Below are positions 1 through 11,629 of a stretch of DNA of 64,000 bases, in pieces. Within the stretch, counting starts at the first letter, position 1; the number at the start of each line of letters is the position of its first letter. The translations under genes and the position numbers were made by a program. Under the pieces are notes generated by a model, which saw only the letters and a program-made list of their open reading frames with translations, was not told the DNA's origin and did no database searches. The DNA comes from Salvia splendens. Its lineage: Eukaryota; Streptophyta; Magnoliopsida; Lamiales; Lamiaceae. Where the stretch lies: positions 27,417,883-27,481,882 of the forward strand of contig NC_056039.1 of NCBI RefSeq assembly GCF_004379255.2. Reading direction: 5' to 3'.

Positions 1-305
1 TAGTTTTATAGCAAAATTAAATATACAGAAGATCAAGTATATATAACAATTGTAATATCGTAAATATGAAATTAAACTACAACCTATATACGCAAATAAA
101 CAAAAACAAAGGTCTCGGGTATAATGGTAATGCATGAGGCCAAAAGTCACGAGTTTGAGTCCATCGTGATGCGACCTTTAAATTTATAGTCCCTCCGTTC
201 TAAGGAAGATTACCCCTTCTTTGGGCGCGACCTGAGATTTTATGCAGTTTTATTTTATGTGTTAGGTGGAGAGAAAGTAAGAAATAGGAAATATAATAAA
301 GTAGA

Positions 306-711
306 CAGAGACGGATCTATATTAGCTCCACAAGGGGCAAACGTCCCATCTAAAAAAATTCATTTATGCTATTTTGATAATTATTTTTTAATTTTGTTTA
401 AAATACCTTTAGAAATGCCCATTCTCAAATCATTAAAATGTCTTTATAAATATTTTTGCCCCAGCTATATAGAATTTTAGCTCCAGGGGCTGACGCAGAA
501 ATAAATATCGATAGGGGTTGAGATTTAAATTTTATGTTAATGTATATTTTTGAGTAATTTAAATAATTTGTAGGGGCTTTTACATTAGATTTCACACTAA
601 ATTTGACTAAACTTTTAAAAAAATTAATAGAAAAAAGTAGAAAAAATATTTCATTGAGGGCTTAAGCCCCTCCCTCCTCTTTGGGTCCGCCCATGCCCGG
701 CTCCGTCCCTG
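306..711. mobile_element. hAT-type MITE nested in outer MITE
   Basis: The element runs from CAGAGACGGATC to the near-inverse CTCCGTCCCTG. A perfect 8-bp duplication, AAAGTAGA, lies at 298-305 and 712-719. An 8-bp TSD with CAGRG termini identifies the hAT superfamily. There is no coding capacity. It sits inside the TA-MITE at 189-803 and itself contains a smaller hAT MITE at 484-695. Confidence 0.75.
484..695. mobile_element. Inner hAT-type MITE
   Basis: It starts CAGGGGCTGACGCAG and ends GGGTCCGCCCATG. The flanking 8-mers are TTTAGCTC (476-483) and CCCGGCTC (696-703). They differ at four positions and all four are transitions, as expected for an old duplication decayed by cytosine deamination. 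The interior near the right end (GGCTTAAGCCCC) matches the right end of the hAT MITE at 33969-35239, so both belong to one family. Confidence 0.5.
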
Positions 712-1049
712 AAAGTAGAGATGAAAGATTTCTATTTTTAGTATTTGGTCATATTAGATGAGGAAAAAAAAGGAAAGTGTGTATTTCGAAGAGGTGGATG
801 GAGTATATTTGGTAATAAAAGAAAAAAATATACCTTTAAATAATTATGTTCATGACCAGAATGATGATAACACAGTTTCTCCTTAAACCCAAACTATTGA
901 TGATGAATACAAATCCTATATTTATCTACGTAAAACAATCATAGAGTATCGCTGGGAAATTTTCACCACTAAAATTGATTAGTCGCCGGCAATTGTCTGC
1001 ATAAATTTATTAATGTAATTTCGGGATTAGTTCTTCTGCAAGGAAAATA

Positions 1050-1307
1050 CTCTCTCCGTTCCAAGGTAGTTGGGGCATTTCTTTTGAGCACTCGATTTAA
1101 GAAATTGGTGCGTTAAAAGTGAAAGTGGATATAAAGTAAAGTAAGAAAGTGAATAAATTAAAAGATATGAAAAGATGATAAAGTTTTTGCCAAAAAAGAA
1201 ATTGATTAAATTATTTTGTGACAATAAAAAAAAAGAATCTGATTCAACTACCTTAGGACAAAGAAAGTATAATCATAAAAAGAAGAATTATCTTGAGACG
1301 GAGGGAG
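1050..1307. mobile_element. Stowaway-like TA-MITE
   Basis: Termini CTCTCTCCGTTCC and GAGACGGAGGGAG are inverse to each other and flanked by TA at 1048-1049 and 1308-1309. It is about 258 bp, AT-rich and non-coding. Confidence 0.7.
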
Positions 1308-1373
1308 TATAACCATGTGAAAAATTATGTGCTCAAGTTCGATGTGCGCATTCTCACATTGATAGGGAATTAA

Positions 1374-3285
1374 GGGCATCATTAACCCCGTCCCCATTTC
1401 CGGCCCCAAGTCCCCTCCACGTCATCATTCCTCTACAGTTGCGGCCCAGGCCCCAACTGCTGTAACCCTGCAGGTTGCGGCCCGGGCCGCAACTAATAAA
1501 TGACACTATTCACAACTCCAACCTATTTAACTCGTAAAATAAAAAACGCTGGAAATTTATAACACGGAAAATTTAATTTCATCGAATACTGCAAAATTAC
1601 AACATAGAAATTTTAAAACTGAAAATAAAATACATAAAAACATAACGTCAATTCTGGAAAACATTGGTGCGAGTCCAAATTTCTTCGATTAGATCGGCTT
1701 GGAGGCGAGTGTGTTGTTCCTCTTGGCGCATCGCAGCTGAACGGGCCATGACATTGCGGATGTCGTGAGGAAGGCCCTACACGGGCGGCTCGGTGACAAC
1801 GTAGTTGCTCCCGGTGCTGGCGAGCGGATCGTCGCTCCACAAAGTGACGTTATCTTGCTCGTCCTCAACGATCATGTTATGCATTATGATACATGCATAC
1901 ATTGTGTCGGCGATGTTTGACCGCTGCCAACCACGGGCCGCTCCCTTCACGATAGCCCACCGCACTTGGAGGACTCCGAATGCACGCTCGACATCTTTCC
2001 GAGCCGCCTCTTGCCTTTGGGCAAACATTGCCCTCCGATCGGTTGTCGGAGCTGTTATAGTCTTCACGAACACAAGCCATCGAGGGTAGATCCCGTCTGC
2101 CAGATAGTACCCCATACTATACCGACGGTGGTTGGCCGTGAACTCTACGTTCGGTGCTCGCCCAGCACACAAGTCGTTGAACAATGGAGACTCGTTCAAC
2201 ACATTGAGGTCGTTGTTGGACCCCGCGACACCAAAGTAGGCATGCCAGATCCACAATCTGCAATCGGCAACGGCATCCAACACAATCGTGGGATGTGTGC
2301 CCTTGTGCCCGCTAGTGTATTGTCCTCTCCAAGCCGTTGGACAATTCTTCCACTGCCAGTGCATACAGTCGATGCTTCCAAGCATCCCCGGGAAGCCGTG
2401 GGCCCGCTCGTGCATGTCGACCAACTTCCTAACGTCGTCGGTCGTTGGCTTTCGCAAGTACGTATCCTTGAATGCTTCGACGACTGCCCGACAGAATCTA
2501 GCGAGGGACTCCCGGCCAGTAGGCTCGCTTACATGGAGATACTCATCGAACATATCTGATGTAGTTCCGTAAGCGAGTTGACGAATGGCAGACGTGCATT
2601 TCTGCAACGTCGATATACTTTCCCGGCCCACAGCATCGGTAGTTTGGCAGAAATACGGGTCACGAGCTACAACTGCGTTGACAATGCGTAGGAACAACGG
2701 CCTCCGCATCCGGAACCGGCGACGGAACATCTGATCACTCCATCGCGGATCTCTAGAGAAATAATCCGTGAAAAGCCGCAAGGCAGCTTGCTCACGGTCT
2801 CGGTGAATATACATCCGGGTATGTGGTACCCGGGTTTGTTGTTCGTTCCAAGCTTGAATAACAGCTTGGTAGCGTTCAACTTCGTTGTTGATTTCTTCTT
2901 GGATTGCCGGTAGCGCCTCTGCTAACGACCGGGACATTTGATCTTCGAATATTCTTTGACGTGGAGGCATTTTTTCGAATTCTAGGAAGAGATTTGAAGT
3001 TGAATGTGTATGAAAATGGAGTAGTATTTATAGAAAAAATTTTCGAATTTAAAAAAAAAAAAAAAATTGGTTGCGGCCCGGCCCGAGGAGCGTGTAACGC
3101 TGGGCCGGGACTCTACAGTTGCTGCCCGTCACCGTGCAACGCCGTCCCAGGCCGGGACGCGGGACGCGCGACAGGCCGGGAATGCGGCCCCGGGACGGGC
3201 CTGGGCCGTGACTCTCCTCCGTGCAACGCTCGGGACGGGCCGGGACTCGCGAGATGCTGCCCGGCCCCTTGCGTTACAGATGCTC
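1374..3285 (-). mobile_element. PIF/Harbinger transposon with transposase
   Basis: The left end GGGCATCATTAAC and right end GTTACAGATGCTC form an imperfect terminal inverted repeat. They are flanked by a perfect 3-bp TAA at 1371-1373 and 3286-3288, the TWA target duplication of PIF/Harbinger elements. The 1912-bp element carries one long frame, the transposase at 1777-2970. There is no second frame for the Myb-like partner protein that two-gene plant Harbingers encode. Both subterminal regions (about 1440-1500 and 3065-3275) are very GC-rich, with inverse copies of GGCCCGGGCC/GTTGCGGCCC motifs that may be transposase binding sites. Confidence 0.88.
1777..2970 (-). CDS. PIF/Harbinger transposase (DDE_Tnp_4 type)
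   Basis: This 397-residue intact frame matches plant Harbinger/ALP1-like nucleases. The N-terminal ~90 residues are basic and helical. The nuclease domain follows, with GSIDCMHWQ at about 199-207 (first Asp D201), GSNNDLNVL at about 250-258, ADGIYPRW at about 291-298 (probable second Asp D292) and VERAFGVLQ at about 327-335 (Glu E328). D292 to E328 is a DD35E-like spacing. The C-terminal CIIMHNMIVEDE motif is typical of the plant family. The start MPPRQR lies 315 bp inside the right end, downstream of an AT-rich leader. No stop or frameshift is visible, so it may still be functional. In this family the nuclease needs a separate Myb-like protein, which this element lacks. Related Myb-like frames lie in separate elements at 17961-19354, 22544-23548 and 31125-32282. 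Confidence 0.9.
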   Translation of the reverse strand: MPPRQRIFEDQMSRSLAEALPAIQEEINNEVERYQAVIQAWNEQQTRVPHTRMYIHRDREQAALRLFTDYFSRDPRWSDQMFRRRFRMRRPLFLRIVNAVVARDPYFCQTTDAVGRESISTLQKCTSAIRQLAYGTTSDMFDEYLHVSEPTGRESLARFCRAVVEAFKDTYLRKPTTDDVRKLVDMHERAHGFPGMLGSIDCMHWQWKNCPTAWRGQYTSGHKGTHPTIVLDAVADCRLWIWHAYFGVAGSNNDLNVLNESPLFNDLCAGRAPNVEFTANHRRYSMGYYLADGIYPRWLVFVKTITAPTTDRRAMFAQRQEAARKDVERAFGVLQVRWAIVKGAARGWQRSNIADTMYACIIMHNMIVEDEQDNVTLWSDDPLASTGSNYVVTEPPV

Positions 3286-3288
3286 TAA

Positions 3289-4196
3289 GCTCCAAATAGG
3301 ATATTCCATGACAATACATCCATCGAAACCATAAAACACCATTTTGCTATTCATATAGACTATAGTGGTGTGTTTCGAAAACAACTTAATTAAAATAATA
3401 CTAGTAGCATACGATTCAATTATGAGTTATGATAGTTTTATTTTAAAATTGTAGATCTATATTAGATTTTAAAATGTAAAAGGGTGAATTTGTAATCTCC
3501 ACGATATCAGTTTCCAACATTATCTACCACTATGATACAACTTGTTTATCACAGTAATACTATTATATTACCTTTAATTTAATACGTGACATATTAAAAA
3601 ATAATTTAAACTGAAAATTATGACAAATTTAATAATTTGAGGTGTTTTATATTTGTGATAAAAGGACACATATAAACGTACGCTTGTGCTCCTATTTTTA
3701 GTTTTAATTACCATCATAATAATTGTACACCGTCAGATGGGTATTTTAATAAAACAATCAACGTAACTTCTAATTAATCATATCAATTCATAACCCCAAC
3801 AAAATCCTAAAAACCAATAAATGTTGCCTAATTAGATTAAAGTTGCGGAAATAAATGATGTTAGGAATTATTTAGCTAAATTGTTAGATATTATGACAAA
3901 GACTCTTTCCTTCTTTTAATTTATTTCGTGGTCCAATTTGCTAGGCTAGATTGTTGAAGACGGAACGCAATTCATACATATAACATGCTCAAATTTAATT
4001 CAAGTTCAATACAAGAAAATTTTGAGAATATAATTATACTATATCTTCCAATTTTTAGTTTCTTATATAGGAGTACACCGATAAGGCAGCTTTTGCGTAG
4101 AGAATTTGAGCTAAGAAACCGGTTATAAACTTATAATTATCACTTCATTTGGAATTATTTAATTAAAAGTTGTAAGCTAATCAAAATAGGTATATA
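3289..4196. other. AT-rich intergenic stretch
   Basis: I see no coding frame, RNA gene or bounded element in this 0.9 kb. It is AT-rich non-coding DNA with short poly-A and poly-T runs. Confidence 0.6.
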
Positions 4197-4416
4197 CTCC
4201 CTCCGTCCCACAAGAATATGCAATCTTTCTTTTTTGTCTGTACCACAAGAATATGCACTTTTCAATTTTGGAAAATATTTTTACTCTAATAAAGTTGGAC
4301 ACATTCTCCACTAACAATACTTTAATTTTTTTCTCTCTCTACCTCTCTCTTACTTTTCCAATTTTGCATTGAACTCGTGCCGAGCTCAAAGTGCATATTA
4401 TTTAGGGATGGAGGGG
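4197..4416. mobile_element. Stowaway-like TA-MITE
   Basis: It starts CTCCCTCCGTCCCACAAG and ends with the inverse TTAGGGATGGAGGGG. The internal phrase ACAAGAATATGCA matches the MITE at 60983-61204, so the two are one subfamily. Right after it, a 22-bp phrase (TTCCTAATTGGGTACTTTTT) occurs twice in tandem at about 4421-4470. Confidence 0.65.
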
Positions 4417-4576
4417 ATAGTTCCTAATTGGGTACTTTTTGGGTAGTTCCTAATTGGGTACTTTTTTTTTATAAAATTTGATCTTGTTGTTTTTTTAATT
4501 TAATTTGATCTTTTTATGTAGTTTTCTGTTATTAAATTTGATCTCCTTTTTTTCTGAATTGGGGGGTGTTAAATTT

Positions 4577-5433
4577 TGTTGAATAATTGGTGGACCTTCA
4601 TTTGGGCTTGTCTATTTCCTTGGCCCATGTGATGATTGAATTGGGCTTGGCCCAATACTTACTCCTCATACTCCAGATGCCGCCATGTGTACTCTCACCC
4701 GGATCAAGGCTCTAAGCCGTTGGATGGCGATGTGTGCTTGTTATGTGAGAGGTTAGACCCTTCAGTTTCATTCACTCTTTTACATACACTCTCTCTCACT
4801 TCTCTTGCTCTCGCTCTCTCTCGCTCTCTCCTTCTGCTTTCTTCTCCGACGGCTTTCCGTTGGTTCTTTTGGTGATCTTGCACGGTTGAAAGTGCAAAGG
4901 ATCTAGCTACAGTAACTGAGGAGGCAACCACTTCGGTTGCTGAAGTGTTGGGCGAATTAGGGTTTCATGTGTGAGGTTTTTCTGGTGAGATCGTTCTCAG
5001 AGGTGATAGATCTGGTGTTGTGGAGCCTATTGGTGCTGGAATCTGGAGTGTGAGGTTAATCACCCAAGGATTCAGTTGTGCTCCCTTGGATCTGTGTTCT
5101 TGAGAATAGGCTGGTGCTATCGGCGAGTGTCTGAGCCGAAGCATTGTATTTCAGTGTGTTTGCTTTGTGTTCTGTTGTGTTTACTTGTGTAACCTTGTTA
5201 GATCCGTGAGGATCGGTTTCTTGTGTTACTGACTCGGTTGTTGAGTGTACAGGTGGAAGACACTGGAGCTTGAACTGGATTCTTATCTTGTGTAATAGTT
5301 AGACTCCTATTCTGTATTTCGATATTCAATTCCTTGTAATATCAGTCGTTTGGTTGGAGTTTGACTGAGCTCCCTTATAAAGAATAAAGAGGTCTTGGTA
5401 ATTAGTGAATCCGATCTAAGTCTGATCCCTACA
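4577..5433 (+). repeat. 5' LTR of copia element 1
   Basis: It starts TGTTGAATAATTGG and ends GATCCCTACA (TG...CA). It carries a CT-rich run near 4795-4840 with one fewer GCTCTCTCTC unit than the 3' LTR. Short open frames inside it are repeated in the other LTR and are not genes. Confidence 0.92.
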
Positions 5434-5434
5434 G

Positions 5435-5447
5435 TGGTATCAGAGCC
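5435..5447 (+). other. Primer binding site, tRNA-iMet type
   Basis: TGGTATCAGAGCC lies one base after the 5' LTR and is complementary to the 3' end of plant initiator tRNA-Met, the usual primer of copia reverse transcription. Confidence 0.85.
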
Positions 5448-5714
5448 ACGGGGGGACTAGATCGGCACGCCAAGTCGCATAAGGAGGTGGGCAAGTGGAA
5501 TCCTCCTTCGAGAGGGGATTCACTCTGGTAAATTGGCTGAAACCTGCTGGTATTTCTTTTCTGTTGTAGTGCCATTTATAGGCTTGGGATATTTGTTGCT
5601 GGTAGTTGGTTCTTGGCAAGAACTTAGGACTTTTCTGCTTTCTTGTGTTCTGTTGTTGCTTCTGCTGTTGTTTGGTGATGCTCTGTGGTGCTTTGTGTTT
5701 CTGACCTCACTTCT

Positions 5715-8700
5715 ATGTCTTCTAGAATGTACCTGCTTGAAAAATTGTTCAAATTTAAGCTTGACTTATCTAAAGACATTGATGACAATATTGATAGATT
5801 TCAGAAGCTTGTGCAAGACATTAAAAGGTCTGGTGATAAAACCATAGATGAATACACAAGTATAGCTCTAATGAATGCCATACCTGACTCTTATAGTGAT
5901 GTTAAAGCTGCCATTAAGTATGGCAGGGATTCTGCTCCTCTGGATTTAATTGTAAGCTCCTTAAAATCTAAAGAATTGGAATTAAGGGAAAGAGCTGCTG
6001 ATAAGAGTGCTTTTAATAGGGCTCTAAATGTAAGAGGAAGATATCAAACTAGAGGGGGCAAAGACTCTAATTATGGATCAGGTTCCAACTCAAATTCAAA
6101 GAAAAAGCATAGATCTAGGTCCAATAGCAGGGATCCTAAATCTTTTAGAAAGTGTTTCAATTGTGGGGAAGTAGGGCACTATAAAAAGGAGTGCACTAAG
6201 CCTAAAAAGAAGAAAACCCCTAATAATGACACTCAGCTTGAAAATCTTGTCAATGTGGTCAAACATGATGCTGATAATGAATGTGTTTTCATGGTGCAAG
6301 ATCTGATGTATATTAATGCCTCTCCTGTGTGCCCCTTTACTTCAAATGATTGGCTTTGTGACTCAGGATGTACATATCATGTTAGTCCTTTTAAGGAGGT
6401 GTTCTCTGAGCTAAAACCTGTTATTAATACCTATGTGTCAATGGCTGATGACAAGAAATGTGAAATCCATGGAATTGGCACAGTATGTTTAAAATTTGAC
6501 AATGGTTTTGTGCTCTGCCTGAAAAATGTGAGATATGTTCCTGATTTATGCTACAATCTGATGTCTTGCACTGCTTTAGAAGCTGCTGGCATGGGGGGAA
6601 AATGGGGGGATGGATGCATGAAAATTTGCAGAGGATCTATGTGTCTTTTCAAGGCCAAAAAGAAGTGTGGCTTGTATGTTTGTAATGCTGTGCCTCTATC
6701 ATGTGAAAATGCTTATGCCAATGTGATTAAGAGTGATAAAACTATGCTGTGGCATGAGAGACTAGGACACATGAGTGAAAAAGGCTTGAATATACTGAAA
6801 AAACATGCTATGTTGACTGATTCTGATGTGCAAGGCAGCCTGCCTTTTTGTGACACCTGTGTGCTGGGTAAACAACACAGGGTTTCTTTTCCTTCTCCTG
6901 TGCCTTTTAATGTGAGCAAATGTGTTCTTGAGTACTTGCATATGGATGTGTGGGGTCCTGCCTCTGTATCTTCTCACTCTGGTTCTGTTTATTTTCTATC
7001 TATCATTGATGATTACTCTAGGAAGGTTTGGTGCTTTCTCATGAAACATAAGTATGATGTCTTTGAGAGATTAAAAACCTGGAAAATGTTGATAGAAACT
7101 CAGACATGTAAGAAGATTAAGGCTATCAGAACTGACAATGGCCTTGAGTTCTGCAATAAACAGATTGATGACTTGTGTGCTGCTCATGGTATTAAAAGAC
7201 ATAAAACTGTTCCTTACACACCCCAACAAAATGGAGTGGCTGAAAGGATGAATAGAACTTTGCTTGAAAAAGTGAGATGCATGCTTGCAAAATCTGGTTT
7301 GTCAAAAAAGTTTTGGGGTGAAGCTTTATTAACTTCTACTTATCTGATTAATAGATCCCCTTCTGTGCCTCTAAATGGTCAGTGTCCTGAGCATGTGTTT
7401 ACTGGAAAAAACTTATCTCTTTCTCACCTAAGGGTGTTTGGCTGTACTGCTTTTGTGCATACTAAGTCTTATAAACTTGAGCCTAGATCTAGGAAAGGTG
7501 TTTATCTTGGATATCCTGAGGGTGTTAAGGGTTATAGAGTCTGGCTGAGAGATGAACCAGGGTTCAAGGTCATTATAAGCAGGGATGTTGTCTTTAATGA
7601 GACTGAATTCCCTTGCTTGAAATTGACCTCTGACTCATCTCTACCACCTGAGGACAGTGAACCTCTTATGGAGGAAGAGTCCTCAATACCACTCATTGAT
7701 GTGGAAAATCAAGATGATGCTCCAAGTGAGGTGGATCAGCCTTTCTGGCATACTTATCCAGCTCTTACATCTGATGACACACCCCATGAAGGAGAGTTAA
7801 TTGATAATGTGCCCCAAAATGTGAATGACAATGATGTGCATGCTAGCCCTATTAGGCAGAACTCTCCTGCTCAGAATGTGTTGCATAGTCCTGCTGGTGT
7901 TCAAAATGCTATTGATAATACTGACTTGAGCAATTAAGTGTTGGCTAGAGATAGGACTAGAAGGCTTAATGTTCACAAACCTGTTAGATTTGTTGGCTTG
8001 GTTGCTCTCATTAACTTGGCTTTTAATATGTTTGAATCTGATGGGGATGAACCCCAGTCTTATAAGCAAGCTACAAAGTCTAAGTTCTGGAATAATTGGC
8101 ATGAGGCAATGTTAGAGGAGATGCATTCTCTTAGAGTCAATTTTACCTGGATTCTTGTTCCTTTGCCTCCTGGTGCATCTGTGGTTGATTGCAGGTGGTT
8201 ATATAAGCTAAAAAATGAGGTGGAGGGTCTTAGGTACAAGGCCAGACTAGTTGCAAAAGGGTTTACTCAACAAGAGGGGGTAGATTACACTAAAATCTTT
8301 GCTCCTGTTGTTAAATTTACTACTGTCAGATTGATGCTTGCCTTGTGTGCTCACTTTAATTGGGAGTTAAAACAGATGGATGTTAAAACTACTTTCTTGC
8401 ATGGTGATTTAGATAAACCTATCTATATGAAGTAGCCTGAAGGCTTTGTTGATCCCAAGCTCCCCAATCATGTGTGTTTGCTAAAAAAGGCCTTGTATGG
8501 CTTGAAACAATCCCCTAAGCAGTGGAATATCAAGTTTAATAATTGCATGCATAAGTTAGGCTTTGTAAGAAGTACTTTTGATGCATGCTTGTATTTTAAG
8601 AATCTTGAGTCTCCTGTGCCTGTGTTCTTGTTGCTCTATGTTGATGACATGCTCATTATGGGACCCTGTTTGAAGACTATCAAATCTATGCAGTCTGCTT

Positions 8701-9607
8701 TAAGTGAAAACTTTGACATGAAAGACTTAGGTGATGCTCAGAAAATCTTAGGGATAAATATTTTCAGAGATAGAAAGTGTTCTACCCTTGTGCTGCATCA
8801 AGAACCCTATGTGTGCAAAGTGCTTAAAAAATTTAACATGTTTGATGCAAAACCTACTTCAGTTCCCTTGGCTGCCCATTTTGTGTTGAGTAAAGATCAA
8901 TGCCCTCAAACTAAATCTGATATTGATGCTATGAAGAAGGTTCCCTATGCTAATGCGATTGGCTCAGTGATGTACTTAATGGTAAGCACTCGGCCTGACA
9001 TTGCCTATGTTGTGTCATGCCTAAGTAGGTACATGTCTAACCCTGGTCCTGTGCACTGGGAAGCCTTAAAGTGGCTTCTGAGATATCTGAAACAGACTGC
9101 TAAATATGGCATGTGTTATTCTAAATGTGATGAAGGTGTTACTTTAACTGGTTTTGTGGACTCTAACTATGCCAATGACAGGGATAAGAGGAAGTCAACT
9201 ACCTCCTATGTGTTACTGTCTGCAAGTCTTGTGTTAGTTGGAAGTCTCAGTTGCAGCATATAGTGGCTCTTTCCACTACTGAGTCAGAATATATTGCTAT
9301 CACAGAAGCAATGAAAGAGGCAATCTGGTTGAAGGGAGTACTCTCTGAACTTAAGTTTGTGAAGTTATCTCCTATTGTGTTCTCTGATTCTCAGTCTGCA
9401 ATTCAGTTATGTAAAAACTCTGTTTTTCATGATAGGACAAAACACATTGATGTTAGATTTCATTACATTAGAGACATTGTAGAAAAAGGTGAAGTATTTC
9501 TTCAAAAGGTTCACACTGATAAAAACCCTGCTGATATGGGGACAAAAAGCTTACCTGTTGAGAAACTTCTTTTCTGCATAAGGTTTTTGCATTTTGATTT
9601 AGGTTAG
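5715..9607 (+). pseudogene. Broken copia gag-pol polyprotein
   Basis: Domains in order are: partial gag; zinc knuckle CFNCGEVGHYKKEC (about 6152-6193); protease active site DSGCTYH (about 6361); GAG-pre-integrase HERLGH and CDTCVLGK; integrase core with catalytic residues in LHMDVWGP, RTDNGLEF and NGVAERMNRT; reverse transcriptase with YVDDM (about 8637); and RNase H. Three breaks are visible: an in-frame TAA at 7935-7937 between integrase and RT, an in-frame TAG at 8433-8435 within RT, and a one-base shift near 9240-9250 in RNase H. The first ~100 residues of gag also appear to be missing, because the frame begins at the mid-gag motif MYLLEKLFKFK only 270 bp after the primer site. The element therefore cannot make a full polyprotein and would depend on proteins from relatives. 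Confidence 0.88.
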
Positions 9608-9864
9608 ATGCATGTCCCGGGGATAAAGTCCTCAGTCATTTACTTGCATTGGTAAAGCAGGTATATGGCTAGAGGCAGGAAGTCCTCCTAGACTAATGAG
9701 TTTAATCCCTCTGGTGTCTGGAGGCAGCATGGTGATTCCCTAAAGGCCAGTGAACCTTGGTTGTGTTCTTTGAGGCTGAGGGGGATTGCCTTATTGGCTG
9801 TGATGAGTTTCACTTTAGCTTGTAGCACTTGCTGGTTTCTCAAAATGAAGTCCAAGGTGGAGTA

Positions 9865-10731
9865 TGTTGAATAATTGGTGGACCTTCATTTGGGCTTGTC
9901 TATTTCCTTGGCCCATGTGATGATTGAATTGGGCTTGGCCCAATACTTACTCCTCATACTCCAGATGCCGCCATGTGTACTCTCACCCGGATCAAGGCTC
10001 TAAGCCGTTGGATGGCGATGTGTGCTTGTTATGTGAGAGGTTAGACCCTTCAGTTTCATTCACTCTTTTACATACACTCTCTCTCACTTCTCTTGCTCTC
10101 GCTCTCTCTCGCTCTCTCTCGCTCTCTCCTTCTGCTTTCTTCTCCGACGGCTTTCCGTTGGTTCTTTTGGTGATCTTGCACGGTTGAAAGTGCAAAGGAT
10201 CTAGCTATAGTAACTGAGGAGGCAACCACTTCGGTTGCTGAAGTGTTGGGCGAATTAGGGTTTCATGTGTGAGGTTTTTCTGGTGAGATCGTTCTCAGAG
10301 GTGATAGATCTGGTGTTGTGGAGCCTGTTGGTGCTGGAATCTGGAGTGTGAGGTTAATCACCCAAGGATTCAGTTGTGCTCCCTTGGATCTGTGTTCTTG
10401 AGAATAGGCTGGTGCTATCGGCGAGTGTCTGAGCCGAAGCATTGTGTTTCAGTGTGTTTGCTCTGTGTTCTGTTGTGTTTACTTGTGTAACCTTGTTAGA
10501 TCCGTGAGGATCGGTTTCTTGTGTTACTGACTCGGTTGTTGAGTGTACAGGTGGAAGCCACTGGAGCTTGAACTGGATTCTTATCTTGTGTAATAGTTAG
10601 ACTCATATTCTGTATTTCGATATTCAATTCCTTGTAATATCAGTCGCTTGGTTGGAGTTTGACTGAGCTCCCTTATAAAGAACAAAGAGGTCTTGGTAAT
10701 TAGTGAATCCGATCTAAGTTTGATCCCTACA
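9865..10731 (+). repeat. 3' LTR of copia element 1
   Basis: 867 bp, about 99% identical to the 5' LTR. It has one extra 10-bp GCTCTCTCTC unit near 10105. The TSD AATTT follows directly. Confidence 0.92.
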
Positions 10732-10736
10732 AATTT

Positions 10737-11165
10737 GATTTTGATTAATCTTTCCAGCGTCCAAAAGATGACCATTTAAAACGAAAGTCTAAAATAGATT
10801 TATTAAAATTGATATGTTAACCCCAAACGTATTGGATATGTAGTGAAATACCTAACCTACGTTTGATCTGTGGAGAGGGATGTGTGTATGAAAGACATTG
10901 ATTTTGATAACGTTAAAGAATTTAATTGTATATTGTAAATTTGTTATCGATAAAAAGTTAATTTTGATTCGTAGTTTGGACATGGCCAATTATAGACTTA
11001 TTATGTGTTTAATAGGAAAGATAAATAAACAAAACATAACAAGAACATAATATTTTAGATATTTTTTGTCATATAACTTTAACATAGATGAGTTATCTAG
11101 TCAATTGAAACTGCCCCTTATAATCCTATAACAAATATGGAGAACTCGCAATTTCGAACCGTTCT
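10737..11165. other. AT-rich intergenic stretch
   Basis: No coding frame or bounded repeat was recognised. The first bases (TTTGATCTT-like phrases) continue the T-rich sequence found left of the copia element, as expected for a once-continuous target site. Confidence 0.5.
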
Positions 11166-11173
11166 TATACATG

Positions 11174-11589
11174 CATGGACGGATCTAAATGAAGGTAGAG
11201 ACGGGCAATTCCATGCCTCACCTCATATTTTCCACCCCATATATATGGTGTACATATTTTAAAATTTAGTATCCGTCCCATGTTACTTGCATTGTTGCAT
11301 TTCGCCTCGTCACAAACTACTTACACTATTTCTAGTTGAAGTTAGAATTAATGTATTTAATTAATATATTAAGTTAAGAGCTCCTTTATTAAGTGATGTC
11401 TTGTTACACTTCAAATTCTAATTTAATTACACTAAACAATCAACCCCAAATTTACGGCCTAAAATGAAAAGTGCAAGTAATATGGAAGGAGTATTTCTTT
11501 TAATATCTCACCAAATGCTCCTCAAATTCTTAAAATTTCTATATATGTAAATTTGCTCTTCATCCTACAAATTTCTAGCTCTGCCCCTA
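11174..11589. mobile_element. hAT-type MITE with nested MITE
   Basis: A perfect 8-bp duplication TATACATG (11166-11173 and 11590-11597) brackets termini CATGGACGGATCTA and the roughly inverse TAGCTCTGCCCCTA. This fits a non-autonomous hAT element. A degraded TA-MITE occupies about 11271-11492 inside it (ATCCGTCCC ... ATGGAAGGAG). Confidence 0.65.
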
Positions 11590-11629
11590 TATACATGCCT
11601 TACTGAAATTAGTAGTAATCATTGTATGT

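Larger units (their letters stand above)
189..803. mobile_element. Outer TA-MITE, interrupted
   Basis: The left end reads GTCCCTCCGTTC after a TA at 187-188. The right end is the inverse, GGTGGATGGAG, before a TA at 804-805. This terminal motif and TA duplication fit the Stowaway-like (Tc1/mariner-type) MITEs seen all over this window. Its body is split by a hAT-type MITE at 306-711, so the uninterrupted element would be about 200 bp. The ends are diverged, which suggests an old insertion. Confidence 0.55.
4577..10731 (+). mobile_element. Ty1/copia LTR retrotransposon, decayed
   Basis: A complete 6155-bp element bounded by two LTRs (4577-5433 and 9865-10731) with a perfect 5-bp duplication AATTT at 4572-4576 and 10732-10736. 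Just inside the left LTR is TGGTATCAGAGCC (5435-5447), complementary to the 3' end of initiator tRNA-Met. A purine-rich CCAAGGTGGAG precedes the right LTR. Domain order protease-integrase-RT-RNase H identifies Ty1/copia, and the integrase and RT look Tork/Tnt1-like. The two LTRs differ by about nine substitutions and one 10-bp GCTCTCTCTC indel, so insertion was fairly recent. The coding region is nevertheless broken (see the gag-pol entry). Confidence 0.92.

Noticed and set aside
1966..2559. A 197-codon forward frame opposite the Harbinger transposase
   Set aside because: It is the antisense shadow of the transposase, which has clear catalytic motifs.
3067..3319. Gly/Arg/Ala-rich frames near the right end of the first Harbinger
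   Set aside because: They come from GC-rich subterminal repeats of the transposon.
4636..4931. Short frames on both strands in the copia 1 LTR, repeated near 9924-10195
   Set aside because: They lie entirely in the LTR and recur because the LTR is duplicated; composition follows the CT-rich run.
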